The position numbers and the translations under genes were made by a program. Positions 23,181 through 32,246 of a stretch of DNA of 36,033 nucleotides are shown piece by piece. Origin of the DNA: a bacterium (GTDB lineage Bacteria; Cyanobacteriota; Vampirovibrionia; Obscuribacterales; JAKAZS01); the NCBI GenBank assembly GCA_021815785.1, contig JAKAZS010000022.1:1-36033 (forward strand), in the 5' to 3' direction. Every line of letters begins with the position of its first letter. The stretch's first letter is position 1. The notes beneath the pieces are model-generated. The model was not told where the DNA came from. It searched no databases and saw only the letters and a list, made by a program, of their open reading frames with translations.

Positions 23181-23906
23181 ATGAGTAAGATAATTGAAAA
23201 TGTTAACCTCAATGAATTTAAAATAGCTAAGATTACGGTTGTCTGCCCCATGTGTTCAAATATGTTTGCGACAGACTATATTGAAAGTATGCAGGATCTT
23301 CAGGCCAATTCTATTGTTGAAGCCGACTTACATCGAGTCATTGACAATCCAAAGGTTAGAGCTGCGCTTTTAGCAATGTGCCCAGCCTGTTTATATACCT
23401 GGTGGTTTAGCAGTTTTAAAACACATTATTTTTTACCCCAATTAGTCGTAGATTCTCCAGAAATTAACTGTTCGAAAAAATTTGCTCATGCCATCTTAGC
23501 GGGTCGCCAATTTAATGCCCATGCCTTAGATACAGCTGTTTTAGCTTTAAATGGCTGGTGGAGTTCGCGGGAAAATCATGAACCCCAAAAATCAGTTTGG
23601 AATTGGTTAGAATTAAGCATTGCTGAACTGACCAAGGCTTTAGATGATAAAAGTATTAATTTTAACAAATCACGGTATTCATATATCCTAGCTGAATTAT
23701 TAAGACAAAATCAGGAATTTACTGAAGCCTGTAATTATTTTAAACAAGTTGATAAACGCGCCATGTTACCGCAACAACTTATTGATAATCAATTTAAATT
23801 AGCCATTCAGAAAGATTCAAGTCCTAAGTTTTTAAGCCCTGAATTTATTGAACAAATATTCTTACCGAAACTAGCTAATAAAGATTATCTACAAAAAGTA
23901 TCTTAA
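23181..23906 (+). CDS. DUF2225-like zinc-binding protein
   Basis: A 241-residue cytosolic-looking protein with two CxxC pairs near the N-terminus, Cys22/Cys25 (VCPMCSNMF) and Cys67/Cys70 (MCPACLYTWWF), probably binding one zinc. The rest is helical. It includes LNGWWSSRENHEP and a TPR-like stretch (YSYILAELLRQNQEFTEACNYFKQ). The paired cysteines plus a TPR-like tail match the DUF2225 family, whose function is not established. It is the first gene of the secretion operon, 16 bases before the VirB3-like gene. A regulatory or chaperone role for the apparatus is possible (inference). AGGA lies four bases before the ATG. Confidence 0.7.
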   Translation: MSKIIENVNLNEFKIAKITVVCPMCSNMFATDYIESMQDLQANSIVEADLHRVIDNPKVRAALLAMCPACLYTWWFSSFKTHYFLPQLVVDSPEINCSKKFAHAILAGRQFNAHALDTAVLALNGWWSSRENHEPQKSVWNWLELSIAELTKALDDKSINFNKSRYSYILAELLRQNQEFTEACNYFKQVDKRAMLPQQLIDNQFKLAIQKDSSPKFLSPEFIEQIFLPKLANKDYLQKVS

Positions 23907-23922
23907 TTTAGGAGATTAAATT

Positions 23923-24261
23923 ATGGATGACATCACCCCACTTAATTTAGAAGATCACCCAAAGTTATTTGGGTTAAGATATGATCAATTAATTGCCATC
24001 TTAATTAGTTTAATTGTATCAACGCAATTATACTCCTGGCTTAATCCAATTCCTTTTTGGGGTCAGGATTTACGGCTTGACGTAGCCATTTTTATCGCTA
24101 TTATTGGGCCAATCTACTGCGTGTTTACTTTAAATCAGACTACAACACAATGGGAAACCTTGTTAAATTTTTATTTCTTGCCCCAAAAATTTATGCCAGG
24201 CCCTGATCCTAATCCTAGCCAATTCCTTTTAGATGAAGAGTTACCGGTTTTTAGTGAGTAA
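23923..24261 (+). CDS. VirB3/TrbD-like small membrane protein
   Basis: A 112-residue protein with two adjacent hydrophobic segments (LIAILISLIVSTQLYSWL and VAIFIAIIGPIYCVFTL) after a short cytoplasmic start that includes LFGLRYDQL. A Pro-rich polar tail follows. Size, two-helix layout and position eight bases before a VirB4-type ATPase match VirB3/TrbD or the functionally similar PrgI proteins, which anchor the ATPase to the inner membrane. Sequence identity to any named family is not visible by eye, so the call rests mainly on context. AGGAG lies seven to eight bases before the ATG. Confidence 0.6.
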   Translation: MDDITPLNLEDHPKLFGLRYDQLIAILISLIVSTQLYSWLNPIPFWGQDLRLDVAIFIAIIGPIYCVFTLNQTTTQWETLLNFYFLPQKFMPGPDPNPSQFLLDEELPVFSE

Positions 24262-24269
24262 TAAAGAAA

Positions 24270-27032
24270 ATGCTTAATTTCAAGAAGAAAAATAATAACA
24301 AAATTGATAATATTCAAAAGCAAGCATTAAGCAAATTGCCGTTGCATGCAGTTCCCCGCCCCCATCCATCAGCTGCCGGCCTTATACCGATGTGGGATTT
24401 GTTTGAAGATAATGACAGCGGACTTGGCGTTATTGTTTTAAAAGATGGTAGTTATCGCTGCTGTTTTGAATTAGATGGCGTTCATGTAAGTGGATTTGAT
24501 GAAGTCCGTCTTTATTCTTTAATGAATCATTTTACGGGTTTTTTAAATTCTATTGATACCAGCGCTCAATTAACCGTTGTCTGTCATAATATAAGCAAAC
24601 GTGAATATTTTGAACGTCACCCCGTTGAACATGTAGCTAATGATGGGTTCTTGAAATATGTAGCCCAAGTAGTTGAAAATGATGAAGCCTTATTGTTATC
24701 CAAAAATTTTATTCCCGAATTAAAGTTTTTTGTAACTTTCTGCTACAAACCACCTAAAGAAAAGACCTATAAACAGACAATGATTCAAAAGGCTACCAGT
24801 GCCATTAAAAGTATCGTAGTCAATCAAGCCACCAGACAGTCTGTAACTACCCATTATAAAAATGTCCAGACCCTTATTCAAAGAGCTCATAGCTACGTAA
24901 GCCAATTAGGCAGTTGTGGTATGTCCGCTCGAGAAATTGGGGCAACCGAATATTTTCATATGTTATATAAGGAATTAAACCCTAAACTTGGACAACAACC
25001 TTTAGAATGGTTGCCGACACCGATTAGACCACAAACGGCACCAATTCCGAACTCTTTGCGCCAGGCTTTTCCTGACGCTAGCGATCAGACCATTCGTGAA
25101 CAGTTAACGCAATCAGTTTATGATTTCAGTAATTCTGACTACGCTATTATTAGCGATGTCAGTGAAAAAGAATTAGAATCTGGTGACAAAAAGGCCCAGT
25201 TTGTCCGCAGTCTATATATGACTCGATTACCTGAACGCACAGGGCCTCTTTGGCTTCAGCCTCTGTTAAGATTAAATTGCGAATGGCGGATTAACTTATA
25301 TGCCCATAAACTGGACAAAGATATTTTCCGTAAACAGTTACAAAGAAAACAAGCTCAATCTCATGCTAATACATATCAAAGTGTTTTAGGTCAGCGTTCG
25401 AGTCCTAATCAAGAAGAAGCTGAAAAAGCTCAAGAAGCAGCTAATATTGGCTCAGAATTATATACATCCAATATGGAAGTATTTAATTATGCTATTTATT
25501 TTACCCTTAAAGCTGATACGTTAGAAGATCTCAATCGTTCAACTGAATTAGTGCGTTCCGTTGCCCCACAATGTCGTGGCGCCCGATTTACAATTGGTTA
25601 TTATGAACAAAAAGCCCTGTTGATTGGCAGTCTTCCTGGATTAGGCATTGACGTGGTCAGACGGGGTAAAATAGTAAGAACGCCAACCGTACGTAATTCT
25701 TTCCCGTTTGTGCATGCCAAATTAGGCTCAGAAACCGGAGACTGGTTAGGTTTTTCCAAAGAAACGCTCGAACCGGTATTTTTAAATCCGCATAATGAAA
25801 AACTACCTAATGCCTTATGTGTAATTTTTGGTCAACCTGGTGAAGGTAAATCGATGGTTGCCCAGCAAATTATTCAATTAAAAACTATTGCTGGAGCCAA
25901 ATCAGTAATTATTGATCGCTCCGGAAGTTATAAAATGTTAGCTGAAGTCTATGATAATACGGCTTATATTAAACTCGGTCCAGATGGTCAAGTCTGTATT
26001 AATCTTTATGACTTACCTGAATTTACCGCTGAAGGTAATCCTATTGATATGGCTAATCCACCTGAATCACATATAATTAAAATCTTAAATTTCCATTCAG
26101 TTATGTTAGGTGAACGTGGTGAACAAGCTTTAACCAAAGAAGAAAAACCTGTACTGATGCAAGGTATACAAAATATTTATAAAAAATGTGCCAGTTTAGG
26201 ACGAACCCCTTTTGAATCGGATTTGGTTGCCTGGCTGAAAGAAGAAGCAAGTTCGACCGATAACCAAAAACGTAAAGATACCTGTGAGGACTTAGCTAAT
26301 CGTTTAGGTTTATACTGCAGGGGGGCAATTTTTGGCCGATTGTTTGATGGTCCAACAACTTTGCCTTTAGATGCCCAAATAATTGTTTTTGATACATCCG
26401 AATTAGCTCATGATAAAACTCTCGAAGCGGTAGTAACCTTATTCGTTTCTGATTTTGTCTTAAAACGTGCTAGCGCCCATAAGGCTGAACAGTTAAAAGC
26501 AGGATTACCCGCTCGTTTTGTCTTCTGTATAGATGAGTTGTGGCGTTTATTACGTTATGAAGGCGGTAAAACTTTAGTCGAAGACGCATCAAGAACTTCA
26601 AGGCATTTAGGCTTGTTATTTATAGGTATTTCCCAAGAACTTGGTGATTTGTTACGTGATGAACGAGCCCGTAATTTAGCCAGTAATAGTGCTATAAAAA
26701 TCATTTTAGGTAACGATCCCAGTAATTTTGATTTAATCCAAGATGCCTGCGGTTTAACGCCTCAAGAAATGTCGTCGATTGCTCATTTAACGAGAAAAAA
26801 TCGCGAATATTCTGATGCGTTTCTGATCTATCACAAGCAATCACGTGGTGTGGTTCGCTTAGTGGTACCAAGATTTTTATACTGGGTTGCTACTACTGAA
26901 CCAAATACCGATCAGCCAATGCGTTCAAGGATGATTGATTTGTGTGGTGGCGATATCCGTTGGGCCTGTCATTTACTGGGTCAAGGCGTAACACCAGAAA
27001 CGTTTGAGCATAGTATGTTAAAAGCAAGTTAG
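24270..27032 (+). CDS. VirB4/TraC-type conjugative ATPase
   Basis: A 920-residue ATPase of the VirB4/TrbE/TraC family, which energises assembly of type IV secretion pili and substrate transfer at the inner membrane. The N-terminal half is the family's poorly conserved domain (GLIPMWDLFEDNDSGLGVIV and so on). The C-terminal half is a RecA/HerA-like motor with Walker A GQPGEGKS at 521-528, IIDRSGSYKML soon after, and Walker B FVFCIDELW with Asp755/Glu756. A TSRHLGLLFIGISQE stretch with the sensor-type Gln follows, then the VirB4-like LASNSAIKIILGNDP. Length is within the family range and no residue appears lost. Only a weak ribosome site precedes it. Confidence 0.92.
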   Translation: MLNFKKKNNNKIDNIQKQALSKLPLHAVPRPHPSAAGLIPMWDLFEDNDSGLGVIVLKDGSYRCCFELDGVHVSGFDEVRLYSLMNHFTGFLNSIDTSAQLTVVCHNISKREYFERHPVEHVANDGFLKYVAQVVENDEALLLSKNFIPELKFFVTFCYKPPKEKTYKQTMIQKATSAIKSIVVNQATRQSVTTHYKNVQTLIQRAHSYVSQLGSCGMSAREIGATEYFHMLYKELNPKLGQQPLEWLPTPIRPQTAPIPNSLRQAFPDASDQTIREQLTQSVYDFSNSDYAIISDVSEKELESGDKKAQFVRSLYMTRLPERTGPLWLQPLLRLNCEWRINLYAHKLDKDIFRKQLQRKQAQSHANTYQSVLGQRSSPNQEEAEKAQEAANIGSELYTSNMEVFNYAIYFTLKADTLEDLNRSTELVRSVAPQCRGARFTIGYYEQKALLIGSLPGLGIDVVRRGKIVRTPTVRNSFPFVHAKLGSETGDWLGFSKETLEPVFLNPHNEKLPNALCVIFGQPGEGKSMVAQQIIQLKTIAGAKSVIIDRSGSYKMLAEVYDNTAYIKLGPDGQVCINLYDLPEFTAEGNPIDMANPPESHIIKILNFHSVMLGERGEQALTKEEKPVLMQGIQNIYKKCASLGRTPFESDLVAWLKEEASSTDNQKRKDTCEDLANRLGLYCRGAIFGRLFDGPTTLPLDAQIIVFDTSELAHDKTLEAVVTLFVSDFVLKRASAHKAEQLKAGLPARFVFCIDELWRLLRYEGGKTLVEDASRTSRHLGLLFIGISQELGDLLRDERARNLASNSAIKIILGNDPSNFDLIQDACGLTPQEMSSIAHLTRKNREYSDAFLIYHKQSRGVVRLVVPRFLYWVATTEPNTDQPMRSRMIDLCGGDIRWACHLLGQGVTPETFEHSMLKAS

Positions 27033-27042
27033 GAGTTAAGTT

Positions 27043-27759
27043 ATGTTTGATTATCAAGCTGGTGAAAAATATAAAATAACCCTAATGATGACGGGAATTG
27101 CTGGTATTGTGATTGGCATTTTCTTCACCCTATTAATTATGCCTCAAGCTCCAGACCCGCATGTAAGACGCAGTCATGGCAATGCTGCCAATCGCGATGC
27201 CACCAATCGGGATGTTTCCGCTAGTCCTGGTTATATTGAAGGCATGCGTGAATATAACAACAAATATTCTCAAGGCGATCCTGATGATGCTAATGATCAA
27301 ACTTCACCTAGTGGACAAACTAGCAATGTGAAGTACGAAGTCAATCCACCGCAAGCACCAGAACCAACGATGCCCGTAGATGTAAATACCGCTACGACCT
27401 TGATTGAACGCTGGCTACCTTTAAGTTGGGATCTTAGTGCTAATTCAGCTAAATTTTCCCAGGAAAAAGCCATCACTTATATGACTAACCAATGTGCAAA
27501 TCAGTATCGTAAACATATTTGGACGAAAACTATCAGTGAGCAAATTGTCAATTCTGGCATTGTAAGTCATTTTAAATTATTGAATTTAAAGGCTAATGCC
27601 CCTAATGCCGATGGATCTGTTACGATTTGCGTCCAGGCTGAACAGGAATTGGATATACCCGGAAAAGGCAGTAAAGCTCGCGATCTTAGTGTTGAATACA
27701 TGGTAGTCCAAACTACTAATGGACCAAGAATAGCAAGTATAACCGAAAGTAATAGTTAA
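27043..27759 (+). CDS. VirB8-like inner-membrane protein
   Basis: A 238-residue bitopic protein with a short cytoplasmic start, one membrane helix (IAGIVIGIFFTLLIM, residues ~18-33) and a ~75-residue polar linker rich in Pro, Asn and Asp. A periplasmic domain of ~120 residues begins TATTLIERWLPLSWDLS. Its layout (an N-terminal helix, then strands with VTICVQAEQELDIPG and VEYMVVQTTNGPRIASI) fits the NTF2-like fold of VirB8/TraE/TcpC proteins. No diagnostic motif proves the family. It follows virB4 by ten bases with AGGAG seven bases before the ATG, and precedes the coupling-protein gene. Confidence 0.6.
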   Translation: MFDYQAGEKYKITLMMTGIAGIVIGIFFTLLIMPQAPDPHVRRSHGNAANRDATNRDVSASPGYIEGMREYNNKYSQGDPDDANDQTSPSGQTSNVKYEVNPPQAPEPTMPVDVNTATTLIERWLPLSWDLSANSAKFSQEKAITYMTNQCANQYRKHIWTKTISEQIVNSGIVSHFKLLNLKANAPNADGSVTICVQAEQELDIPGKGSKARDLSVEYMVVQTTNGPRIASITESNS

Positions 27760-27811
27760 AAATGAATAAAGATATAAATAAAATAACTGGTATTAATTTA
27801 AGGAGATTAAA

Positions 27812-30496
27812 ATGACTTGGAGAGCGCAATTAAACGATAGAGGGGTTATTTATCGTTATAAGGATTTAGAAACCGGCGAAGTAATTTCCGTTAAAGAATA
27901 TCAATCCAGATTACAGCATGATAATGGCAATAGTTCAGCTATGTATAATAATAGTTCAAATTCTAGTTCCCATGGTTATGCCACTGCACCAATCAGTAAC
28001 TCATCTAATTATGCCAGCAACTATTCCACACCGGCTACTAGTCCAAGTCAACCGGTGTCTAATCAAGCTCCGGCTCAACCAGGTATGCCAACAAGTCCAG
28101 CCGGAACCAACCCACAACAGCCTAGTATTAACACGGTTATGCTAACCCCAAATACAAGTTTAGCTAATCCCAATAATTTAACTCCTGACACTAATCCATT
28201 AATTCAGCCTGGCGCCATTATTCTTAATGCCAGCAATCAAATCCCCACAGCTGCTCCAGGGTCCAGATATTTTAGTCAACCCGCTGGTGTAGTCCCACGT
28301 GAAGCACACCCACCAACTGAAGGCATGTTAGTTCAGCCGAAAAACTTACGTTTGGAAGGCAATCCTAATCATATGTTGGATGGCAGTGGCGTTCATAAGG
28401 CGCATGGATTTTTGGATGCCACCTCTATCGCTATTTTATTGCCAACATTAGTGCTTTTAGCGTTAATTCTAGCCGCTGCTCATAAAAAACGCTTATTCCC
28501 TTGGCAAACAGTGCGTACATTTAATCCACCATCAGGCCTTATGATGCCTAAAGAATATGAAAAAACCTATTTGTGCCCACCTAATTTACGTAGACATGGC
28601 AGGATGGGCAAACGTAATCCTGAAGCAACTTGGACCGATGCTGATGGAGCCGTTATCCCGTTTGGCTTTTTAGCTAGAACTAATTGTCCAGTCACAATCC
28701 CTCTGGGTAGACTACCCAACAAAAATATGTTTATTGTAGCTCCATCTGGATCAGGTAAAACTACTTTAATGAGAGCTATAATTAAGGCCTTACTGGCTAA
28801 GCCATCAGTTATTATTGCTTTAGAAGCTAAAGCCAACGATCCTAATTTAGATGAAAACAAAGAAGGCTTTAAGTATACAATTCTTCCTGAAGCAGTCCAG
28901 GCTGGTTTTAATGCCTTATACTTTAATCCTTTGGATGAAGAAACGGTTCACTGGAATCCACTTGATATTGACCCAGTAGTATTTGCGACTTCAATAGTCC
29001 AGGATGTAAACTCAATGGAACCAGAAGCACAGCATTGGGCCGAGCGCGATCTAGGTTATATCCGCTGTTTAGCTCAAGTGCTCAGATGGGGAGCTCTACA
29101 ATGTTCTGGCGAAGATGAAAATGGATCACCTACCGATTTTCAACCTTTACCTAGTAATCCACGTGGTTTAATGAAACTGGTTTATAATCGTCGCAATATT
29201 ATTGAATCCTTAAAGAAATTAAAAGTCAATCATGAAATTGATCAAGCCGAATTATCTGAAGTCACCCAGGTTTTAGCTGGCTTAATTAGAACTGAAGCCG
29301 AATGGGATAAAAACATTCAAGGATTGCGCGGTCGGTTAAGGATGTTTAGAAATGCTAATGTGTTAAGAGCTACCGATAAATCCGATATTGACTTAAAAGC
29401 CATTATGCATAAACCAACGGTATTAATCTTTGGTGCCCCAGCATCAATTGGCCCAGATGCTGAATCGTTATCAGCATGTTTTGTGTATCAGTTACAACAG
29501 GCTTTACATACTCGATACGGGACTAAATCAGTACTGCCATTATATGCATTCTTTGATGAATATCAAACCTTAAACCTGGATACGGCTGGTCGCTTATCAG
29601 CTATTGTCCGAGGCGCTAATGGTGGTTTAGCTGTTATCCTACAAAACATATCACAAATTGCTGGCGGATCATTAAGTTCTGGAGCTGGTATGGCTGAATT
29701 AAAAACGATATTTTCCAACTCGGCAATTCGCATCTGTATGCATAATGCTGATGACACAACCGCTAAATTCTTTTCTGATGAAATTGGCAAACACTCTGTA
29801 GTTATACCTGGTTTAGTTGACCGATATGAGGCCTCAGGCTTTAATATTTTCCCGAATAGCTGGAATCGAGTTCACTCACAACAAGTGGTTCCTCGTGTTG
29901 ATCAGGATTCAATTAAAAGAATGGAAAAACACCATGCCCTGGTATATTTATCACCAGCTAGCGACCCTGAATTTGGCGAAATTAAACCTTTTATGGTCAA
30001 TTTAGGTGGTATTGAAGAAATTGCCCGCGTCCACTTTATGCACAATGTTATTGCTAAAGCCCAAAACAGCCAAATCAAGCAAGAGCAAGCTAGTCCTGAA
30101 AACAGTGTCGTTAATCAGGTTCAGGCTGAAATGATTAATCTCGCGAAGGAAGGCATGGCCAATTCGTTAAATCAGGCTAATAATAACGTTAATGGTGGAG
30201 TTTGTGATGCCTGTGGTAAAAATCCGGGTAGAGGTAAATTCTGCATTGAATGTGGCGCTAAAACACCTAATGCCATTAATCTTCAAGCCATTAATGCTGA
30301 AGCGGAAAAACTCGTCCAAGCTAAAATTATTAATCAGAATAATGCTGAAACGGATTTAACCCAAGATAACGGTGTTAAAAAACCTGTAACTAGTTTAGAT
30401 CCCGATCTTAGCAAATTGGGTCTACCTGGCCAACATTCGGCTAGTTCATTAGCTAATTCGATGGCGGCTAAAATCGCCCGTAAAGTTATAAATTAG
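27812..30496 (+). CDS. VirD4/TraD-type coupling ATPase with C-terminal zinc ribbon
   Basis: An 894-residue protein that would recruit substrates to a type IV secretion channel. Residues 1-200 are a short folded start (MTWRAQLNDRGVIYRYKDLE) and a long Pro/Asn/Ser linker. One membrane helix lies near 203-225 (IAILLPTLVLLALILAAAHKKR). The ATPase domain has Walker A APSGSGKT at 310-317 and Walker B LYAFFDEYQ near residue 580, followed by the Gln-rich sensor stretch AVILQNISQIAGG. Near the C-terminus, Cys798/Cys801 and Cys811/Cys814 form a zinc ribbon, not a usual part of VirD4. One obvious helix instead of the common N-terminal pair is also unusual. AAGGAG precedes the ATG. Confidence 0.88.
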   Translation: MTWRAQLNDRGVIYRYKDLETGEVISVKEYQSRLQHDNGNSSAMYNNSSNSSSHGYATAPISNSSNYASNYSTPATSPSQPVSNQAPAQPGMPTSPAGTNPQQPSINTVMLTPNTSLANPNNLTPDTNPLIQPGAIILNASNQIPTAAPGSRYFSQPAGVVPREAHPPTEGMLVQPKNLRLEGNPNHMLDGSGVHKAHGFLDATSIAILLPTLVLLALILAAAHKKRLFPWQTVRTFNPPSGLMMPKEYEKTYLCPPNLRRHGRMGKRNPEATWTDADGAVIPFGFLARTNCPVTIPLGRLPNKNMFIVAPSGSGKTTLMRAIIKALLAKPSVIIALEAKANDPNLDENKEGFKYTILPEAVQAGFNALYFNPLDEETVHWNPLDIDPVVFATSIVQDVNSMEPEAQHWAERDLGYIRCLAQVLRWGALQCSGEDENGSPTDFQPLPSNPRGLMKLVYNRRNIIESLKKLKVNHEIDQAELSEVTQVLAGLIRTEAEWDKNIQGLRGRLRMFRNANVLRATDKSDIDLKAIMHKPTVLIFGAPASIGPDAESLSACFVYQLQQALHTRYGTKSVLPLYAFFDEYQTLNLDTAGRLSAIVRGANGGLAVILQNISQIAGGSLSSGAGMAELKTIFSNSAIRICMHNADDTTAKFFSDEIGKHSVVIPGLVDRYEASGFNIFPNSWNRVHSQQVVPRVDQDSIKRMEKHHALVYLSPASDPEFGEIKPFMVNLGGIEEIARVHFMHNVIAKAQNSQIKQEQASPENSVVNQVQAEMINLAKEGMANSLNQANNNVNGGVCDACGKNPGRGKFCIECGAKTPNAINLQAINAEAEKLVQAKIINQNNAETDLTQDNGVKKPVTSLDPDLSKLGLPGQHSASSLANSMAAKIARKVIN

Positions 30497-30515
30497 CCAA
30501 TTCAATGGTATCTAA

Positions 30516-30531
30516 AAATTCGCCCGAATTT
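30516..30531. terminator. Weak bidirectional hairpin between convergent genes
   Basis: AAATTCG and CGAATTT flank CC in the 33-base gap between the coupling-protein stop and the convergent gene's stop. The stem is short and AT-rich and the U-tracts are weak, so this is only a candidate terminator. Confidence 0.3.
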
Positions 30532-31084
30532 ACAAAATTTTCTTGACGAGATTACCATTTTCGGCCGTTTCAAAAGCTTCAATTTCGCTTGCTGATGGTG
30601 ACATTGATAATACTTTACTATTTTGCCCAATAGCTAACATTCTTTCTAAGATTGCAAACATATCTTCAAGATTTCTGGCTAGGGCTCGTCCTTGAGGCAC
30701 GATATTACCCACTAATTTATTTATAGTGATATTACAAGATACATCATAAAGTTTAGTTTTATCAGGGCTATTTTCTCGCTCTTTATTAGATCCGGCAATG
30801 TTTTTATCTTTTAACGAACACTGTAATTCAATATTTAAAGGCATACCTTCACAATTGGTTAAGACAATTTTTTTTCTAATTCCTTGCCTCGTTAATTCAA
30901 TATGGCCAACCAATTGTTGAAATGGACCAGGTGTATCCGGCAGGGCTCCTTGAATGGTATTAGCCTGAGCTCCAAGTTCATTAGCCAGTAATTCAACCAG
31001 ACTAGCAAAGGCCGCCACGCCTTGTAAATCTATGACTTGATTAGCTTTTTGATTGGGTACGGCAAAATTCAACTCTTTATCCAT
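30530..31084 (-). CDS. Hypothetical protein convergent to the secretion operon
   Basis: A 184-residue soluble protein that I do not recognise. It has no signal peptide or membrane helix. The N-terminal third is helical (LQGVAAFASLVELLANELGAQ). The middle has beta-rich stretches (GHIELTRQGIRKKIVLTNCEGMPLNIEL, in two parts) with a charged loop around KERENSPDKTK. The end is helical (LARNLEDMFAILERMLAIGQ). GAGG lies eight bases before the ATG, so it is likely a real gene. It runs against the secretion operon, 33 bases from its end, and shares a 241-base upstream gap with the divergent prenyltransferase gene. A role linked to secretion cannot be shown. Confidence 0.65.
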   Translation of the reverse strand: MDKELNFAVPNQKANQVIDLQGVAAFASLVELLANELGAQANTIQGALPDTPGPFQQLVGHIELTRQGIRKKIVLTNCEGMPLNIELQCSLKDKNIAGSNKERENSPDKTKLYDVSCNITINKLVGNIVPQGRALARNLEDMFAILERMLAIGQNSKVLSMSPSASEIEAFETAENGNLVKKIL

Positions 31085-31325
31085 GACTTTATCCTCGATT
31101 TTACTTAGCGATTACCATAATAATATAAAAAAAATCTTGATATTACATTAATTTGTCTTAACTTACTTGCTAATTAGCGTGAAAATATTTTAGTGTCAAA
31201 TATTGAATTCAACAAAGAACTTTAACTAATTTGTCACATTAAACATACTTTTAAAGATAATCATGATGTTGTTTAGTACAATAACTACGGGTTTAGGATA
31301 AGCTAGAATTGGAGAATTTGAAATA

Positions 31326-32246
31326 ATGTCTTCAATAAGAGCCATTGTTGAGGATAGGCTTATGGTCAGGGAGTTAAGTTTAAATAATTTGTCGCAAACT
31401 ATAATACGTTGGTGCGAAATGATTAAAATTGAACACACCGTTTTTGCTTTACCCTTTGCTTTGTCCGGATTTATTTTAGCTAGTGGGTCGCATATTGCTC
31501 TAGCTAAATTATTCTGGGCAATTATCGCATTTTTGGCAGCGCGGTCGTCAGCGATGTCATTAAATCGGGCTATCGACGCCAAAATTGACGCCTTAAATCC
31601 ACGAACCCAGATTAGAGCTATACCTAAAGGGGAAATCAAAGTCAATAACGCGCTAAAATTTGCGTTTTTGGCTTTTTTACTGATGGTTTATGCTGCTTAT
31701 AATTTAAATTGGACTTGTGTTATGCTGTCACCAATTGCGATTATTTGGCTTTCATTATATTCATATACGAAACGCTTTACCTATTTATGCCATTTTGTCT
31801 TAGGCATAAGCCTGGGTGGAGCTGCTTTAGGTGGATATGTCGCCGTAAGTAATAGTTTGACTAATTTAACCCCATGGTGTTTAGCTTTAGCTGTAAGCCT
31901 TTGGGTCAGTGGTTTTGATATATTATATGCTTTACAGGATTATGAATTTGACCGCCAACATAAAATTTATAGCTTACCAGCTATTTTTGGCGTTGAACGA
32001 GCTTTACTAGTAGCCAAAATTGCCCATGTCTTTACCATAATTTGTTTAATCCTTACCGGTATTTTTGCCCAGATTCATGTTTTGTATTATGTAGGTATTG
32101 GTATTGTAGCTTTAATGCTAATTTATGAACATAGTTTAGTTAAACCTCACGATTTATCAAAAATCAATCAAGCCTTCTTTAATATTAATGGTTTTGTTAG
32201 TATAATTTGTTTTACTTGTATACTTTTGGACCATTTTTTACTATGA
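31326..32246 (+). CDS. UbiA-family prenyltransferase (MqnP-like)
   Basis: An integral membrane enzyme of ~300 residues with eight to nine helices that attaches a polyprenyl chain to an aromatic acceptor in quinone synthesis. The first Asp-rich motif is NRAIDAKIDALNPRT (Asn80, Asp84, Asp88), and the second is YALQDYEFDRQHKIYSLP. Both match the UbiA-like branch linked to the futalosine menaquinone route (MqnP), as does IKIEHTVFALPFALSG near the N-terminus. No other menaquinone gene is in the window. The ATG at 31326 has GGAG eleven bases upstream. The ATG at 31362, with GAGG nine bases upstream, is at least as good and would remove 12 residues. The stop overlaps the kdsD-like start. Confidence 0.9.
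   Translation: MSSIRAIVEDRLMVRELSLNNLSQTIIRWCEMIKIEHTVFALPFALSGFILASGSHIALAKLFWAIIAFLAARSSAMSLNRAIDAKIDALNPRTQIRAIPKGEIKVNNALKFAFLAFLLMVYAAYNLNWTCVMLSPIAIIWLSLYSYTKRFTYLCHFVLGISLGGAALGGYVAVSNSLTNLTPWCLALAVSLWVSGFDILYALQDYEFDRQHKIYSLPAIFGVERALLVAKIAHVFTIICLILTGIFAQIHVLYYVGIGIVALMLIYEHSLVKPHDLSKINQAFFNINGFVSIICFTCILLDHFLL

Noticed and set aside
21237-30496. A mobile element covering the kinases and secretion genes
   Set aside because: No transposase, integrase, relaxase, terminal repeats or tRNA-associated attachment site is visible in or around the region.
31226-31645. 139-codon minus-strand frame across the prenyltransferase start
   Set aside because: It is antisense to clear UbiA-family motifs, shows no recognisable protein pattern and overlaps the likely promoter gap.
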